A stretch of DNA of 64,000 nt from an uncultured Erythrobacter sp. (GCA_947503155.1 CANNCL010000001.1:434001-498000), one strand, 5' to 3'; counted from the stretch's first letter, positions 26,007 to 35,473 are shown. The notes: generated from the letters alone by a model not told the origin. A program made the numbers and translations.

Positions 26007-26083
26007 ACATCGAGAAATAACGATTCGTCTCCGCGACCACATCGGGCGGCCTTCCCTTTAGGAAGCGTCGCCCTTTCTTTTGC
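26007..26083 (+). ncRNA. Candidate small RNA with intrinsic terminator
   Basis: A roughly 77-base transcript would run from the promoter at 25972-26000 to a hairpin at 26044-26073 (GGGCG...CGCCC with inner CTTCC/GGAAG, loop CTTTA) followed by TTTCTTTT. The body has no open frame worth translating. Identity unknown; resemblance to alphaproteobacterial sRNA families was considered but cannot be decided by eye. It lies just before the gene transfer agent remnant. Confidence 0.5.
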
Positions 26084-26105
26084 TCTTTTCACGAAAGGGA
26101 CGAGC

Positions 26106-26555
26106 ATGACGGTGCGCAGCAAGCGTCCGAGCCTAACCAGTCAAGAGCGCTCAAAATTCCTCGACTCTCTTGCTCAGAGTTCGAATGTCACCAAATCAGC
26201 AGAAGATGCCGAAATCCGCGTAAGCGATGCCTATAAAGCCCGCCGCAAAGACCCTGAATTTGCGCGGCAATGGCTCGCTGCTCTGTCGGAAGGTTACGTC
26301 CATCTGGAGATGGAAGTGCTCCGGCGGTTGCGCGAGGGCGATCTGCAGACAGAAGGTTCCGACAAATACGATTTCGCCAATGCAATCCGCTTGCTGTCCG
26401 CGCATCGCGACAATGCCGCACGGGCACAGGCCGAAGAGCGCAATGTAAGCGCCGCAGAGGTGCGCGCCTCAATCGGCCGAAAGGTTGACGCTATTCGCGA
26501 GCAATTGCGCAGTGAGAGGCAGCGAGCAGATATTTCTGAAAGTAAAATTACGTGA
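26106..26555 (+). CDS. Terminase small-subunit-like (GTA gp1-like) protein
   Basis: 149 residues. A helix-turn-helix near residues 22-50 (SNVTKSAEDAEIRVSDAYKA) followed by PEFARQWLAALSEGYVHLEMEVL matches the small subunit-type protein that precedes the large terminase in sphingomonad gene transfer agent clusters. It overlaps the terminase fragment by four bases (GTGA). Its partner is destroyed, so it is a leftover of a packaging module and may no longer function. ATG 26106 has GGGACGAG upstream. Confidence 0.7.
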   Translation: MTVRSKRPSLTSQERSKFLDSLAQSSNVTKSAEDAEIRVSDAYKARRKDPEFARQWLAALSEGYVHLEMEVLRRLREGDLQTEGSDKYDFANAIRLLSAHRDNAARAQAEERNVSAAEVRASIGRKVDAIREQLRSERQRADISESKIT

Positions 26556-27000
26556 CCAGCAAATTTGGCTGGCTGGCGCAGGAAACAGGGGACATTCCAA
26601 CGCGGATCGCCGCGACTCTTAATCAAGCAGAGCGCAACGAATTTGAATATCACTGGGGCTTGCACGCCCGCACCTCACAATTACCGCCTGCTGGTGACTG
26701 GCGAACTTGGCTCATTTTGGCTGGACGCGGATTTGGCAAAACCAGGGCCGGTTCGGAATGGGTGCGCATGGTTGCTGAAACCCACAGCGAAGCACGCATC
26801 GCGTTGGTGTCGTCGTCACTCGGAGAAGCTCGCGCAGTAATGGTTGAGGGGGAAAGCGGATTGCTGGCTTGCTCTCCTCCAGAGCGGCGCCCAACATTTG
26901 AGGCATCGCTTCGGCGCGTGCGTTATCCGAACGGTGCACAGGTTCACCTCTACTCTGCGGCGGAACCGGAAAGCTTGCGCGGGCCGCAGCATAGCCACGC
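26552..27000 (+). pseudogene. Large terminase / DNA-packaging protein, 3'-truncated
   Basis: About 149 residues of a phage/GTA large terminase (gp2 type) remain, starting at GTG 26552. The Walker A region is LILAGRGFGKTRAGSEWVR near residues 52-70. The last good match is the conserved SLRGPQHSHA; the expected next residues (Trp-Cys-Asp-Glu) are replaced by unrelated sequence at 26997-27006. The nuclease domain and most of the ATPase are missing, so it cannot package DNA. The frame runs on into noise to 27241. Confidence 0.75.
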
Positions 27001-27404
27001 CTGCTGGCCAAGCGCAGAAAGAGTTCTTTGTGAATCAATCGCTTTCAATGCTCGACGCATTGCTTTCAGCCAGCGTTGTCGATTCGCTTCCCGCGCCTCC
27101 TGCCGCAGCTGCCGACGGCGAAACTTTCAGAGTAACCGCACCAGCGACAGGCGAATGGGAGGGGCACGAGGATCAGATCGCCGTTCTGACGGCAGGATCT
27201 TGGCAATTTGTGGGCCCACAAGAAGGCATGAGCATCTTTGACCGCCAAGCGGCAACGTTGGTTCATTACAGTTCAGGATGGGAAAGTGCGGTTGAACCAA
27301 GCGCACCAACCAGCGGCACAAGCGTAGATGCCGAAGCCAGGCAGATGCTCAACGACCTAGTTGAAGCCCTTCGAGTGACTGGCATCTTTGCGCGCCCGGC
27401 GTAA
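27001..27404 (+). pseudogene. DUF2793 tail-associated protein, 5'-truncated
   Basis: About 134 codons without their own start, beginning AGQAQKEFFVNQSLSMLDAL near 27003. The DUF2793 pattern (DGETFRV, TGEWEGHEDQIAVL, WQFVGP, GMSIFDRQ) is clear, and such genes lie at the end of GTA clusters in sphingomonads. The reading frame differs from the terminase fragment it is joined to. It runs to its natural stop at 27404, so only the 5' end is lost. Confidence 0.7.
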
Positions 27405-27583
27405 TTTAGGCAGAATCGGCGAGTCCAAATAGCGCCAAACCGAAGCAACTAGGCGCGATTTTTGGAACCAAGGCGCAATCGCGGCATTCTTGCAACAGTC
27501 CCTCGCTATTGATCGCTTGCTACTCCCAATCGGAGAAGTTAGAGACAACTAGCGCCTCAGACCTAAAGAAGGGGAAATTTAGA

Positions 27584-28735
27584 ATGCGTAAAATCGTCAT
27601 AGGTTTGGCGATGGCTTCAACCGCACTCACCACGCCCGCCATGGCCCGTGAAGGTCAATGGTACATTCAGGGCGATGCTGGTGTGATGCTAGTTGAAGAC
27701 GTCACTTTTGATGTTGACGGCAACATTAGCGATGCCGTCGCTGACCACGATTCCGGAGGAGACTTCGGTGCTGTTGTGGGTCATGATTTCGGAGCTTTCC
27801 GCCTCGAAGCAGAAGCCAGCTACCGTACCGCAGAACTTCAAGAAGTTTCTGCAGGGACCGCTGGTCTTGCACTTAACCCATCGGCCACTGCGCCTGGTGG
27901 GATCAACACGTTTAACGGCACTCGTGCCGCTCTCGGTGAAATGAATGCTCTGAGCTTCATGATCAATGGTCTTTTCGACTTTGGTTCTGACGACGGCATT
28001 CAAGGTTTCGCCGGTGCTGGTGTTGGTGTTGCTCGCGTTGACCTAGATGGCCGCGTGAACTCGAATGGTCCCGGTGTGTGGGATGATTCGGACACTGGTC
28101 TTGCATGGCAGTTGCTCGCCGGGGTTCGCGCTCCGATCAGCGACAGCTGGGATGTTGGTCTGAAGTATCGTTACTTCAACGCAGTGAATGTTGACATCGT
28201 TGATCCACTCGGGCGTCCGCTCGAAACGGATGTGAGCTCACATTCTGTGCTTGGTTCGATCATTTACAACTTCGGTGGTGATACTCCACCGCCACCACCA
28301 CCACCGCCGCCAGCGCCAAGAACTCCACCAGTTCCTACGTTGCCGGAGCCACCGCCACCACCACCGCCGCCGCCACCGCCACCGTGCAACACGGGTCCTT
28401 ACATCGTATTCTTTGATTTCGATGAATCGGTGATCACAGCTGATGCTGCGACCATCCTGGACAACGCGGTCACAGCTTATGCGAACTGTGGTGCGGCCAA
28501 CGTGATGCTTGCCGGTCATACTGACCGTTCAGGTAGCGTCACTTACAACTTGGCTTTGGCTGATCGTCGTAACTCGTCGGTACGTTCGTACCTGACCGGT
28601 CGCGGCATCCCTGACGGTCGTATTAGCGGTGAAGGCTTCGGCGAATCACAACCGCGGGTACCTACCGCTGACGGGGTTCGCGAACTGCAGAACCGCCGTG
28701 TTGAAGTCACTTACGGTCCGGGTTCGGGCATGTAA
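27584..28735 (+). CDS. OmpA-family outer-membrane protein
   Basis: 383 residues. Signal peptide (MRKIVIGLAMASTALTTPAMA), then a beta-barrel domain of about 200 residues with aromatic strand ends, a proline-rich hinge near 225-268 (runs of 9 and 11 Pro, ending at Cys), and an OmpA C-terminal peptidoglycan-binding domain (YIVFFDFDESVITADAATIL, AGHTDRSGSVTYNLALADRR). It links outer membrane and cell wall. ATG 27584 has AAGGGGAAA upstream; the 27405-27583 gap shows no other gene. Terminated by the hairpin at 28762. Confidence 0.93.
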   Translation: MRKIVIGLAMASTALTTPAMAREGQWYIQGDAGVMLVEDVTFDVDGNISDAVADHDSGGDFGAVVGHDFGAFRLEAEASYRTAELQEVSAGTAGLALNPSATAPGGINTFNGTRAALGEMNALSFMINGLFDFGSDDGIQGFAGAGVGVARVDLDGRVNSNGPGVWDDSDTGLAWQLLAGVRAPISDSWDVGLKYRYFNAVNVDIVDPLGRPLETDVSSHSVLGSIIYNFGGDTPPPPPPPPPAPRTPPVPTLPEPPPPPPPPPPPPCNTGPYIVFFDFDESVITADAATILDNAVTAYANCGAANVMLAGHTDRSGSVTYNLALADRRNSSVRSYLTGRGIPDGRISGEGFGESQPRVPTADGVRELQNRRVEVTYGPGSGM

Positions 28736-28761
28736 GTTTGGCTTTAGCCAACAAACAATTG

Positions 28762-28791
28762 AAGGGGCCGGAGATTTCCGGCCCCTTTTTT
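28762..28791 (+). terminator. Intrinsic terminator of the OmpA gene
   Basis: AAGGGGCCGGA pairs with TCCGGCCCCTT across a four-base GATT loop, followed by a T-run (TTTTTT). Located 26 bases after the stop. A strong rho-independent terminator. Confidence 0.9.
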
Positions 28792-28799
28792 GTGCCTAA

Positions 28800-29469
28800 C
28801 TCTAGACATGATACCGCTCGGCGAGCTTGACTGACGGCTTCGCGAGACTTGGCTAGGGACCTATCTCGCTCCCTATGACTAGCGCTCGAGCGTTGCTCCA
28901 AGCCGAGAACACACCCTCAGCAAAAACGGATCTGGGCCAGCCCCCCGAACAGCATTCTTCGAATCACCTAACTCGCAATAGGTGCCATGAATGCGGCAAT
29001 ACGATATGCAAATATCCCCTTGGGAAATGCAGGTGCCCCCCCTCCCCCCCATGCCAGCTCAAGAGCCGGATAGTCTCTCGCCAAGAGTTCGCTAGCCCCA
29101 CAAGATACCGGGTAATGGCCAACTGCCACAAAGGTCGGCGGCGATTTTTGGGCAGGCACTGTGGATCGCGAGGACCGTCGCCATAAGCCGCGCAGAAAAT
29201 CGATAAGAAATCAGCCAAGAGGAAGACGGGCAAACAGCAGCTGCCCCGAAACCTACGCCGATACAGGCAATAGTGCGAATGCCCACAACCCGCGAAGACT
29301 TTTATGCCTCCGCCATTGTTGAGCAAAAACCCAGTCCGTTGGTCCTCAAGAAAGCCCGGTTTCGGCAATCCCAAAACTTGCCGAGCGGACTAGCAAGCAT
29401 TGCCCAAAAATTTGCCAACGCCGCACCGTACAAGAAACCGAGTTACGCGGAGGCTGCCGGTCGATGAAC
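28800..29469. other. 670-base stretch without a recognisable gene
   Basis: No frame here looks like a known protein. A few minus-strand frames (about 28964-29374) have a hydrophobic core but no start signal, and they change frame, so a decayed membrane-protein gene is possible. It contains a C-tract CCCCCCCTCCCCCCC at 29036-29050. No tRNA or terminator seen. Confidence 0.4.
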
Positions 29470-30174
29470 TCAAACCGAGTAGGGCGTGCTATCGATTATT
29501 CCCGCTTCCACAAAACCCTTTCTGCGCAGGCGGCACGAATCACATTGCCCGCAAGCTCTTCCATCAGGCGCCGGGTCGTAGCAAGACCAGCTCCACGCAG
29601 GGTCCAACCCAAGGCGGGAACACTCCGACGCAATATTAGCCTTCGTCATATTTTGAAGCGGCGCATGAATTGTAAATGGAGCGCCTTCGATGCCGGATTT
29701 AGTCCCAAGCCTTGCAGTTTCGGTGAAGCTTTGAATGAACTCTGGACGGCAATCGGGGTACCCTGAATAGTCGAGCGCGTTCACACCGATAAACACATCC
29801 CGTGCGCCCGCCGATTCAGCACAGGCAGCCGTCAAAGCCAGGAATACCAGATTCCGTGCTGGCACGTAGGTAACAGGAATGTCGTCGCCTAGGCCGTCCT
29901 TTGGCACATCCATTGTATCGGTGAGTGCAGAACCACCAAATGCTCTGAGATTTAGCGCAATCTCTACCTGCGTTGCCAATTCCAGTCGCTCAGCGATAGC
30001 CTTCGCTGATGCCAATTCTATACGGTGGCGCTGGCCATAATCTACGGTCAATGCGTGCACTTCAAAGCCGCGCTCTTTTGCGAGCGCAGCTGTCACCATT
30101 GAATCCAAGCCTCCAGAAAGAAGGACCACAGCCTTTGGCTTTGCAGAACTGGTTTGAATGTGATTCATAGGCAT
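29470..30174 (-). CDS. queC: 7-cyano-7-deazaguanine synthase QueC
   Basis: ATP-dependent conversion of 7-carboxy-7-deazaguanine to preQ0 in queuosine synthesis. 234 residues. The PP-loop ATP motif AVVLLSGGLDSMVTAALA is near residues 15-32. The zinc-binding cysteine cluster C-x7-C-x2-C-x2-C is at the C-terminus (CYDPAPDGRACGQCDSCRLR). It starts at ATG 30174 or 30168. No preQ1 riboswitch is apparent upstream. gluQ (13908) uses the queuosine made by this pathway. Confidence 0.95.
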   Translation of the reverse strand: MPMNHIQTSSAKPKAVVLLSGGLDSMVTAALAKERGFEVHALTVDYGQRHRIELASAKAIAERLELATQVEIALNLRAFGGSALTDTMDVPKDGLGDDIPVTYVPARNLVFLALTAACAESAGARDVFIGVNALDYSGYPDCRPEFIQSFTETARLGTKSGIEGAPFTIHAPLQNMTKANIASECSRLGLDPAWSWSCYDPAPDGRACGQCDSCRLRRKGFVEAGIIDSTPYSV

Positions 30175-30231
30175 GGGGCTTAGCGCGGCGGCCTTGATCA
30201 GGGCAATCTCTCGCGGCAGGAATTCAGCTGA

Positions 30232-30645
30232 TTAACAACTACCGGTGCGACGTGCTTCGACCGCAAGTTGGAACGGCAGTCCAGCGGCAATCCCCTGGCT
30301 TTCGATCTGGACCAACCCACCTGTTTCTTTCCGGATGTTTGTGCGGCCATAGCCATTGCCGGGACAGGTGTATTGGACTGTCACCTTGTTCGCAGCATCC
30401 TCTACAACAAACCGGCTGCAACCACTTTCTGTGTGACGCAACTGGATCAGTTCTTGACCCGTTCGGACGCAGATCTTGCTATCTGTAGAACCGTCGCGAT
30501 TCTTTATCGTCCACTCCCCTTTGGCAAGCCCGCTAAGCATAGCAAGTCCATCAGACTGAGCCGCCGCCGGCAAAGCTACGCCCAAAGCAAACACGCCAAT
30601 GGCGGTCGCAACACCGATGTAAGAAGGGGAAGCACTCTTTGTCAT
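30232..30645 (-). CDS. DUF3617-like secreted protein
   Basis: 137 residues from ATG 30645. Signal peptide (VATAIGVFALGVALPAAAQ) with cleavage after AAA-Q. The rest matches the sphingomonad DUF3617-type proteins: GEWTIKNRDGSTDSKICVR, a Cys before SRFVVED, VQYTCPGNGYGRTN and a final LAVEARRTGSC. Four cysteines would form two disulphides in the periplasm. Function unknown. A GTG at 30672 would extend it by nine residues without a better ribosome site. Confidence 0.75.
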   Translation of the reverse strand: MTKSASPSYIGVATAIGVFALGVALPAAAQSDGLAMLSGLAKGEWTIKNRDGSTDSKICVRTGQELIQLRHTESGCSRFVVEDAANKVTVQYTCPGNGYGRTNIRKETGGLVQIESQGIAAGLPFQLAVEARRTGSC

Positions 30646-30730
30646 GTCGTCGTTCTCAACGAAACCTTTCACTATTTCACGCCACCAATAACAATCGCGC
30701 GATGAGTTGTTCCTGAACAGCGCTTAGCTG

Positions 30731-31627
30731 TTAGATCGGGAGAGGGAACGATCGTGCGCAGAATGCACAATCGACTGAAATTTGACCGTCATCACCGCGC
30801 ATGTCTTCACGCTCACTCTTGGGAAAGCGGGAAATTACTGAGGTGTAATAGTCCGCACTGCACCGGCAACCGCGCGCCAAAGACGCTCCCGGCTGGATAC
30901 GGACCTCGTCTTCCTCATGGAACAATCGCCAAGTGATCGATTCGAGCGAAAGATTCGGGTCGAGCAATTCATCATGGCTGATCGTGCTGCTGATAACCGC
31001 AACATGCTCCCAATCTGGGTGATCCATGCGGGCATGAAGCCGCTCTCGCCCTTCCTCGCCGTCGGCAAGATGTTGGATAAGAAGGCCCGCAGCCCCCTGT
31101 CCATCGGCGTTTGACCGGCTGGCTATGCGAATCATTGTTGGCAATTGTTCTGACTGACTGAAATACTGCTCGCAAGCCTCCGCCAGAGTTTCACCCTCCA
31201 GCGGAACAATTCCCTGATATCGCTGCCCGCCTTCAGTCTCGAACGTGATCGCCAGAAAGCCTTGACCAAAAAGTGCAGAGAGCGGCGGGTTCGCGCCTAG
31301 TGCAGCTAGTCTTTCAGAATCAAAGTCGGCATAACCGCGCAGATTGCCCCCGCGATAATCGCATACCAGCAAGGACACGATGCCAGTCTTGGTCTGTGCC
31401 TGCATGGTCAGTTGAGCATCATCGCCCTCAGCCTTAAGCAAACCGCCCATCAACGCAGCCAACACCAAGGCCTCGCCCAAGAGATGGGTTACAGGCGGCG
31501 GGTAATCATGCGCCGAAAGCACGTCGCTAATAACTTTGTCGAGGCGCACGACGCGCGCGCGCGCGCTCCGAGCCGGCAGTGTAAAGCCGAGCAGTTTGTC
31601 AGCAAATGTTTCAGGCGGAGTGGTCAT
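30731..31627 (-). CDS. hslO: Redox-regulated chaperone Hsp33
   Basis: 298 residues. Hsp33 is inactive when reduced and becomes a holdase on oxidation. The C-terminal zinc switch has the CxC motif CRCSADYY and the CxxC motif VDCAFCARSF, both intact. The N-terminal domain carries LLGEALVLAALMGGLLK. It lies 82 bases after the argF stop on the same strand. A (CG)n run near the 5' end (about 31552-31566) encodes ARARV. Confidence 0.94.
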   Translation of the reverse strand: MTTPPETFADKLLGFTLPARSARARVVRLDKVISDVLSAHDYPPPVTHLLGEALVLAALMGGLLKAEGDDAQLTMQAQTKTGIVSLLVCDYRGGNLRGYADFDSERLAALGANPPLSALFGQGFLAITFETEGGQRYQGIVPLEGETLAEACEQYFSQSEQLPTMIRIASRSNADGQGAAGLLIQHLADGEEGRERLHARMDHPDWEHVAVISSTISHDELLDPNLSLESITWRLFHEEDEVRIQPGASLARGCRCSADYYTSVISRFPKSEREDMRGDDGQISVDCAFCARSFPLPI

Positions 31628-31708
31628 GCGCGATCATATGGTGATTGCGTAGGGCCGCGTTAAGGCCCCGCGCCGCTGAAATTCTGATCCCAATTGACCG
31701 GCAATATT

Positions 31709-32653
31709 CTAGCCGAGCAATCCAAAGCTCCAAAGCAGCACAGATTTTTGCGCGTGGATCCGGTTCTCTGCCTCATCAAAGACGACCGATTGCGCGCCTT
31801 CGAACACATCTTCAGTGACTTCTTCGCCAACATGCGCAGGCAAGCAATGTAGAAACACAGCATCATTCTTGGCTTTGGCCATCAACGCCGTATCCACCTG
31901 AAACGGTGCCATTGCTTGTCGCTTCGCATCGGCATCGTCCTGACCCATCGATATCCACGTGTCAGTAACCAGCACATCTGCACCGTTTGCCGCTTCGCTA
32001 GCATCATTCGTCAGAGTAACGCTGGCGCCGCCCTTGCGGGCCATTTCGACAAATTCGGGATCGGGTTCAAAACCCTTTGGCGTCGCAACACGGACATTGA
32101 ACTTCATCAATCCAGCGGCTTCCAAGATGGAATGCAGCACATTGTTCCCATCCCCAAACCACGCAAATTCAAGCCCAGGAAGAGGTTTGCGATGTTCGAT
32201 CACGGTCAGCAAGTCTGCGACGATCTGGCAAGGGTGCGAACGATCCGTCAGCCCGTTGATCACTGGGACAGTGGCGTGCTTCGCCATTTCCTCAATCTTG
32301 GAGTGGTCATCGGTGCGCAACATGATTGCATCAACCATCCGGCTCAAAACGCGCGCTGTGTCGGCAATACTCTCTCCGCGGCCAAGCTGGCTCGATCCGG
32401 ATTCAAGAATCAAGACCGTCCCGCCTAGCTGGCGCATCGCAATGTCAAAACTGACCCGTGTACGCGTCGAATTCTTCTCGAAAACGAGCGCGAGCACGCG
32501 CCCGGCCAAGGGTGCATCGGGATCGCTTTTGCCCTTGGGCCAATCGGTCCGTGCGGCTTTGCGGTCCAACGCGTCGGCGATCATCGCTGCGACCGCGTTC
32601 GTGCCAGCGTCAGAAAGGTCGAGGAAATGGCGAGAATCGGCTGGTTTGCCCAT
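31709..32653 (-). CDS. argF: Ornithine carbamoyltransferase
   Basis: Carbamoyl phosphate plus ornithine to citrulline in arginine synthesis. 314 residues. Carbamoyl-phosphate loop [15 protein letters not shown], the HPCQIVADL motif and the ornithine-side [13 protein letters not shown] are all present. ATG 32653 shares its A with the argD TGA stop (TGATG), so the two arginine genes are translationally coupled. An in-frame GTG at 32656 is an alternative start. hslO follows. Confidence 0.96.
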   Translation of the reverse strand: MGKPADSRHFLDLSDAGTNAVAAMIADALDRKAARTDWPKGKSDPDAPLAGRVLALVFEKNSTRTRVSFDIAMRQLGGTVLILESGSSQLGRGESIADTARVLSRMVDAIMLRTDDHSKIEEMAKHATVPVINGLTDRSHPCQIVADLLTVIEHRKPLPGLEFAWFGDGNNVLHSILEAAGLMKFNVRVATPKGFEPDPEFVEMARKGGASVTLTNDASEAANGADVLVTDTWISMGQDDADAKRQAMAPFQVDTALMAKAKNDAVFLHCLPAHVGEEVTEDVFEGAQSVVFDEAENRIHAQKSVLLWSFGLLG

Positions 32654-33852
32654 CACGCCGTCTCGGGAATTTTGTAACTCGCCGCGCCGGCAGAGAGCTT
32701 CTCGAAGAACTCTTCGATCTCCGCATCGCCAATCACCAGCGGCGGAATAACCCGCAAGGTCTGATCCCCAGCGGCAACCGTCAACAATTGATGATTGTCG
32801 CGCAGATGGACGAAGAATGGCCGGCTTTCGACTTTCATTTTCACGCCGAGCATCAGGCCTTTGCCGCGAACCAGTTCAAACAAATCCGGATAGTTTCCAA
32901 TAAACTGCTCAAGACGAGTGCGAATACGCTCGCCCTTTTCAGTGACTTCCGCGAGGAACTCCTCGTTTGCCACGGCATCCATCACAGCTCCGCCTGCGGC
33001 CATACCAAGCGGGTTGCCGCCATAGGTCGATCCATGCGTGCCGAACGTCATGCCGCGCGCAGCTTTTTCAGTCGCAATGACGGCGCCAATCGGGAACCCT
33101 CCACCAAGGCCCTTGGCCGTCGCTAGAATGTCGGGTTCAATACCGTAATGTTCGTGGGCATAGAGCTTGCCGGTCCGCGCCACGCCGCATTGCACCTCGT
33201 CCAAAACGAGCATCAGATCATGCTCGTCGCACAAGGCGCGCAGACCCTGCATGAACTCTTGTGATGCCGGGCGGATACCGCCCTCTCCTTGAATGGGCTC
33301 AACCAAGAACCCTGCTGTATTCGGACCGATCAGCGCCTTGGCCGCCTCAAGATCATCGAACTCAGCATATTTGAACCCATCGAGCAGCGGCGAGAATCCG
33401 TGGTGCATCTTGGTCTGATTTGATGCGCTGATCGTCGCCATCGTCCGCCCATGAAACGCGTTGGCGAAGGTGATCAATTCGAACCGGTTCTTGTCGCCAG
33501 CATCGCCTGCGTTCTGGTGATAGGCGCGCGCCGCCTTGATTGCGCCTTCTACCGCTTCTGCGCCGGAATTGGTGAAGAACACGGTGTCGGCAAACGTGTT
33601 GTCGACCAGTTGCTGCGCCAGTTTTTCGCCCTGCGGACTGCCGTAGAGGTTTGAAACATGCATCAATGTCGATGCCTGCTGTTGAATTGCCCCGATCAAG
33701 CCCGAATGCGAATGGCCGAGCAAGTTGACCGCAATACCGCTCGCAAAATCAAGATAGCGCGTGCCATCTTCGTCGATCAGATGGCAGTGTTCGCCGCGAA
33801 CGGGCCGCACGCCGCAGCGCGGATAAACAGGCATGAGCGGTGATATCGACAT
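32653..33852 (-). CDS. argD: Acetylornithine/succinyldiaminopimelate aminotransferase
   Basis: PLP class III aminotransferase of arginine (and possibly lysine) synthesis. 399 residues. PLP lysine in [15 protein letters not shown] near 246, the [15 protein letters not shown] segment, and the phosphate-binding [14 protein letters not shown]. It heads the argD-argF-hslO minus-strand run. ATG at 33852; the 133 bases upstream contain a hairpin that ends the previous gene. Confidence 0.95.
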   Translation of the reverse strand: MSISPLMPVYPRCGVRPVRGEHCHLIDEDGTRYLDFASGIAVNLLGHSHSGLIGAIQQQASTLMHVSNLYGSPQGEKLAQQLVDNTFADTVFFTNSGAEAVEGAIKAARAYHQNAGDAGDKNRFELITFANAFHGRTMATISASNQTKMHHGFSPLLDGFKYAEFDDLEAAKALIGPNTAGFLVEPIQGEGGIRPASQEFMQGLRALCDEHDLMLVLDEVQCGVARTGKLYAHEHYGIEPDILATAKGLGGGFPIGAVIATEKAARGMTFGTHGSTYGGNPLGMAAGGAVMDAVANEEFLAEVTEKGERIRTRLEQFIGNYPDLFELVRGKGLMLGVKMKVESRPFFVHLRDNHQLLTVAAGDQTLRVIPPLVIGDAEIEEFFEKLSAGAASYKIPETA

Positions 33853-33900
33853 AGACTAATTCCAATATTCAAATTTGTTGAGATGAGGGCACCAACACAA

Positions 33901-33929
33901 ATGGCGGCCCTTTTAAAAAGAGCCGCCAT
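33901..33929 (-). terminator. Hairpin after the cold-shock gene
   Basis: ATGGCGGC and GCCGCCAT (33901-33908, 33922-33929) are perfect inverted copies; the inner CTTTT/AAAAG also pair. On the minus strand it lies 57 bases after the cold-shock gene stop, but only a weak T-rich stretch follows, so terminator function is likely rather than certain. Confidence 0.5.
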
Positions 33930-33985
33930 CGTGTTTTATATGGGCCGCTCTACAATCGTCAAACGGCCAGCAATGCTTGCAGATG

Positions 33986-34759
33986 TTACTCCTGCACAGG
34001 CACCAAATTGACCGCAGAATGCTTCCCTCGTCGGTCAACTTCCAGGTCGAACTCAAAGCGTTCGCCTTCATTGATAGCCGTCAGACCAGAACGCTCGACT
34101 GCACTGATATGCACAAATGCATCCGGCTGGCCGTCATCGCGCACGAGGAAGCCAAAGCCCTTCATCGCGTTGAAGAACTTCACAACACCCTTGGCTTTTT
34201 CGCCAGTGAGCTCGCGTTTGGGCGGCGCTTCAGCAGCTGGTGCTGCGATCACGTCACCGATGATCTGAAGATCCTGCGCAGAAACTTTCCCGCCGCGATC
34301 CACCAGATTGAATTCCAGCTCTTGCCCTTCGGCCAGCCCTGTCAGCCCAGCGCGTTCGACCGCACTGATGTGAACGAAGACGTCTTCGCCGCCGCTCTCT
34401 TGCTGAACAAAGCCGAAGCCTTTTTCACTATTGAAGAATTTGACCGTACCTTTGCCGGTTCCGACAACTTGAGGAGGCATACGGTTGAAACCGCCGCCGC
34501 CGCCAGAATCGCCGCCGCCACCGCCGCCGCGAGGACCACCGCCGCCGCCGCCGCCAAAGCGATCACCGCCGCCGCCGCCACCGCCGCCGAAACGGTCACC
34601 ACCGCCTCCGCCGCCGTAGCGGTTGCCACCGCCGCGATCATTACCGCGATCACCGGGCGGGGAGTATCCGTCTCCGCCACCACCAAAAGGATCAAAGCTG
34701 TCCTCGCCGAAACCGTCGCGCTTGTCCCGGCCGCGCCGACGTCCCCTGTCGTAACCCAT
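33986..34759 (-). CDS. Double cold-shock-domain protein with glycine-rich N-terminus
   Basis: 257 residues. Residues about 1-95 are Gly/Arg/Asp-rich with poly-Gly runs and RG/GDRFG repeats, resembling RGG-type RNA-binding tails. Two cold-shock domains follow: the first with [17 protein letters not shown] and DVFVHISAV, the second with [18 protein letters not shown] and DAFVHISAV, so both RNP1 and RNP2 motifs are intact. Such proteins melt RNA structure. The gly-rich extension is at the N-terminus. Antisense open frames over this gene are artefacts of the Gly codon runs. Confidence 0.9.
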   Translation of the reverse strand: MGYDRGRRRGRDKRDGFGEDSFDPFGGGGDGYSPPGDRGNDRGGGNRYGGGGGGDRFGGGGGGGGDRFGGGGGGGPRGGGGGGDSGGGGGFNRMPPQVVGTGKGTVKFFNSEKGFGFVQQESGGEDVFVHISAVERAGLTGLAEGQELEFNLVDRGGKVSAQDLQIIGDVIAAPAAEAPPKRELTGEKAKGVVKFFNAMKGFGFLVRDDGQPDAFVHISAVERSGLTAINEGERFEFDLEVDRRGKHSAVNLVPVQE

Positions 34760-35041
34760 AACTCAGTACGTACCCTATCACGCTGCCCGAAACTTCTAAG
34801 CGCTGGCGACGAGGGCAACGGGTCGCACCAGACGCAGATGGTCTCCTGGCTGAACCAGACCCATCTTCGTTTTTCAGGATATAGCGCACAAAGGCCCGCT
34901 ATGCGAATGATTTAACCCGCTAAGGTTCCAAGTAGCGAAAATGCGGCATTTTTAGGCGTTAGAATGCCGATTGAAGCGCTTGCGTATGGCCTGTCATCAC
35001 GCCAAAGCAGGCCCACTCAATCATCAACAAGGCGACCAGAC

Positions 35042-35473
35042 ATGACCGATTTTCGAACTTTATCCGATTCGGTTCTAGCAAGCCCCCAAATCACACTGGC
35101 CGACCTCGCAGAGGCAAAACTGGCGGGCGTCAGCCTCGTCATCAACAATCGGCCAGACGGCGAGGATCCCTCTGCCCCTCAGGGAGCAGACATTGAGAGC
35201 GCCGCAAAATCCGCTGGGCTTGATTACATCGCCATCCCAATCGGCCATTCCGGTTTTAGCGACGTTCAAGTCGATGAAATGATCGCCGCTTTGGACAAGG
35301 CCAATGGCGGTGTTCTGGCCTATTGCCGATCGGGCACCCGCTCAACGCTGCTTTGGGCGCTCGCGCAAGCAAAGGGCGGCACCGCACCAGATGACATCGC
35401 CCGTGCCGCGATGGCGGCGGGTTATGATGTCAGCCCGGTGCGCCCAATGCTGGATATGCTCGCCGCGCGTTAG
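35042..35473 (+). CDS. TIGR01244/DUF442-family phosphatase-like protein
   Basis: 143 residues from ATG 35042. The fold is that of a Cys-based phosphatase/sulphur transferase (beta-lactamase hydrolase-like, Blh N-domain). The catalytic loop VLAYCRSGTRS has Cys95 and Arg100, and the N-terminal SLVINNRPDGEDPSAPQ supplies the general acid region. Substrate unknown; in some bacteria related domains act in sulphide or biofilm control. No neighbour hints. Convergent with the amidohydrolase gene by 13 bases. Confidence 0.82.
   Translation: MTDFRTLSDSVLASPQITLADLAEAKLAGVSLVINNRPDGEDPSAPQGADIESAAKSAGLDYIAIPIGHSGFSDVQVDEMIAALDKANGGVLAYCRSGTRSTLLWALAQAKGGTAPDDIARAAMAAGYDVSPVRPMLDMLAAR

Larger units (their letters stand above)
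26106..27404 (+). mobile_element. Gene transfer agent or prophage remnant with large internal deletion
   Basis: Three pieces remain: small terminase-like gene, 5' third of the large terminase gene, and most of a DUF2793 tail-end gene. Everything that normally lies between packaging and tail-fibre ends (portal, protease, capsid, tail genes) is absent. The join at about 26997-27006 shifts frame, so no fused protein is made. A deletion at short matching sequences is the simplest explanation. Confidence 0.7.

Noticed and set aside
26552-27241. One intact terminase gene
   Set aside because: The frame after 27000 is unrelated to terminase; nuclease domain is absent.
31552-31566. (CG)7 run near the hslO start as a phase-variation site
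   Set aside because: It is short, out of triplet phase in either direction, and codes for a normal ARAR run at a tolerant position.
33977-34915. Long open frames opposite the cold-shock gene (including an Ala-rich minus frame at 34342-34818)
   Set aside because: They come from glycine codon repeats read in other frames; both cold-shock domains are clear on the minus-strand frame at 33986-34759.
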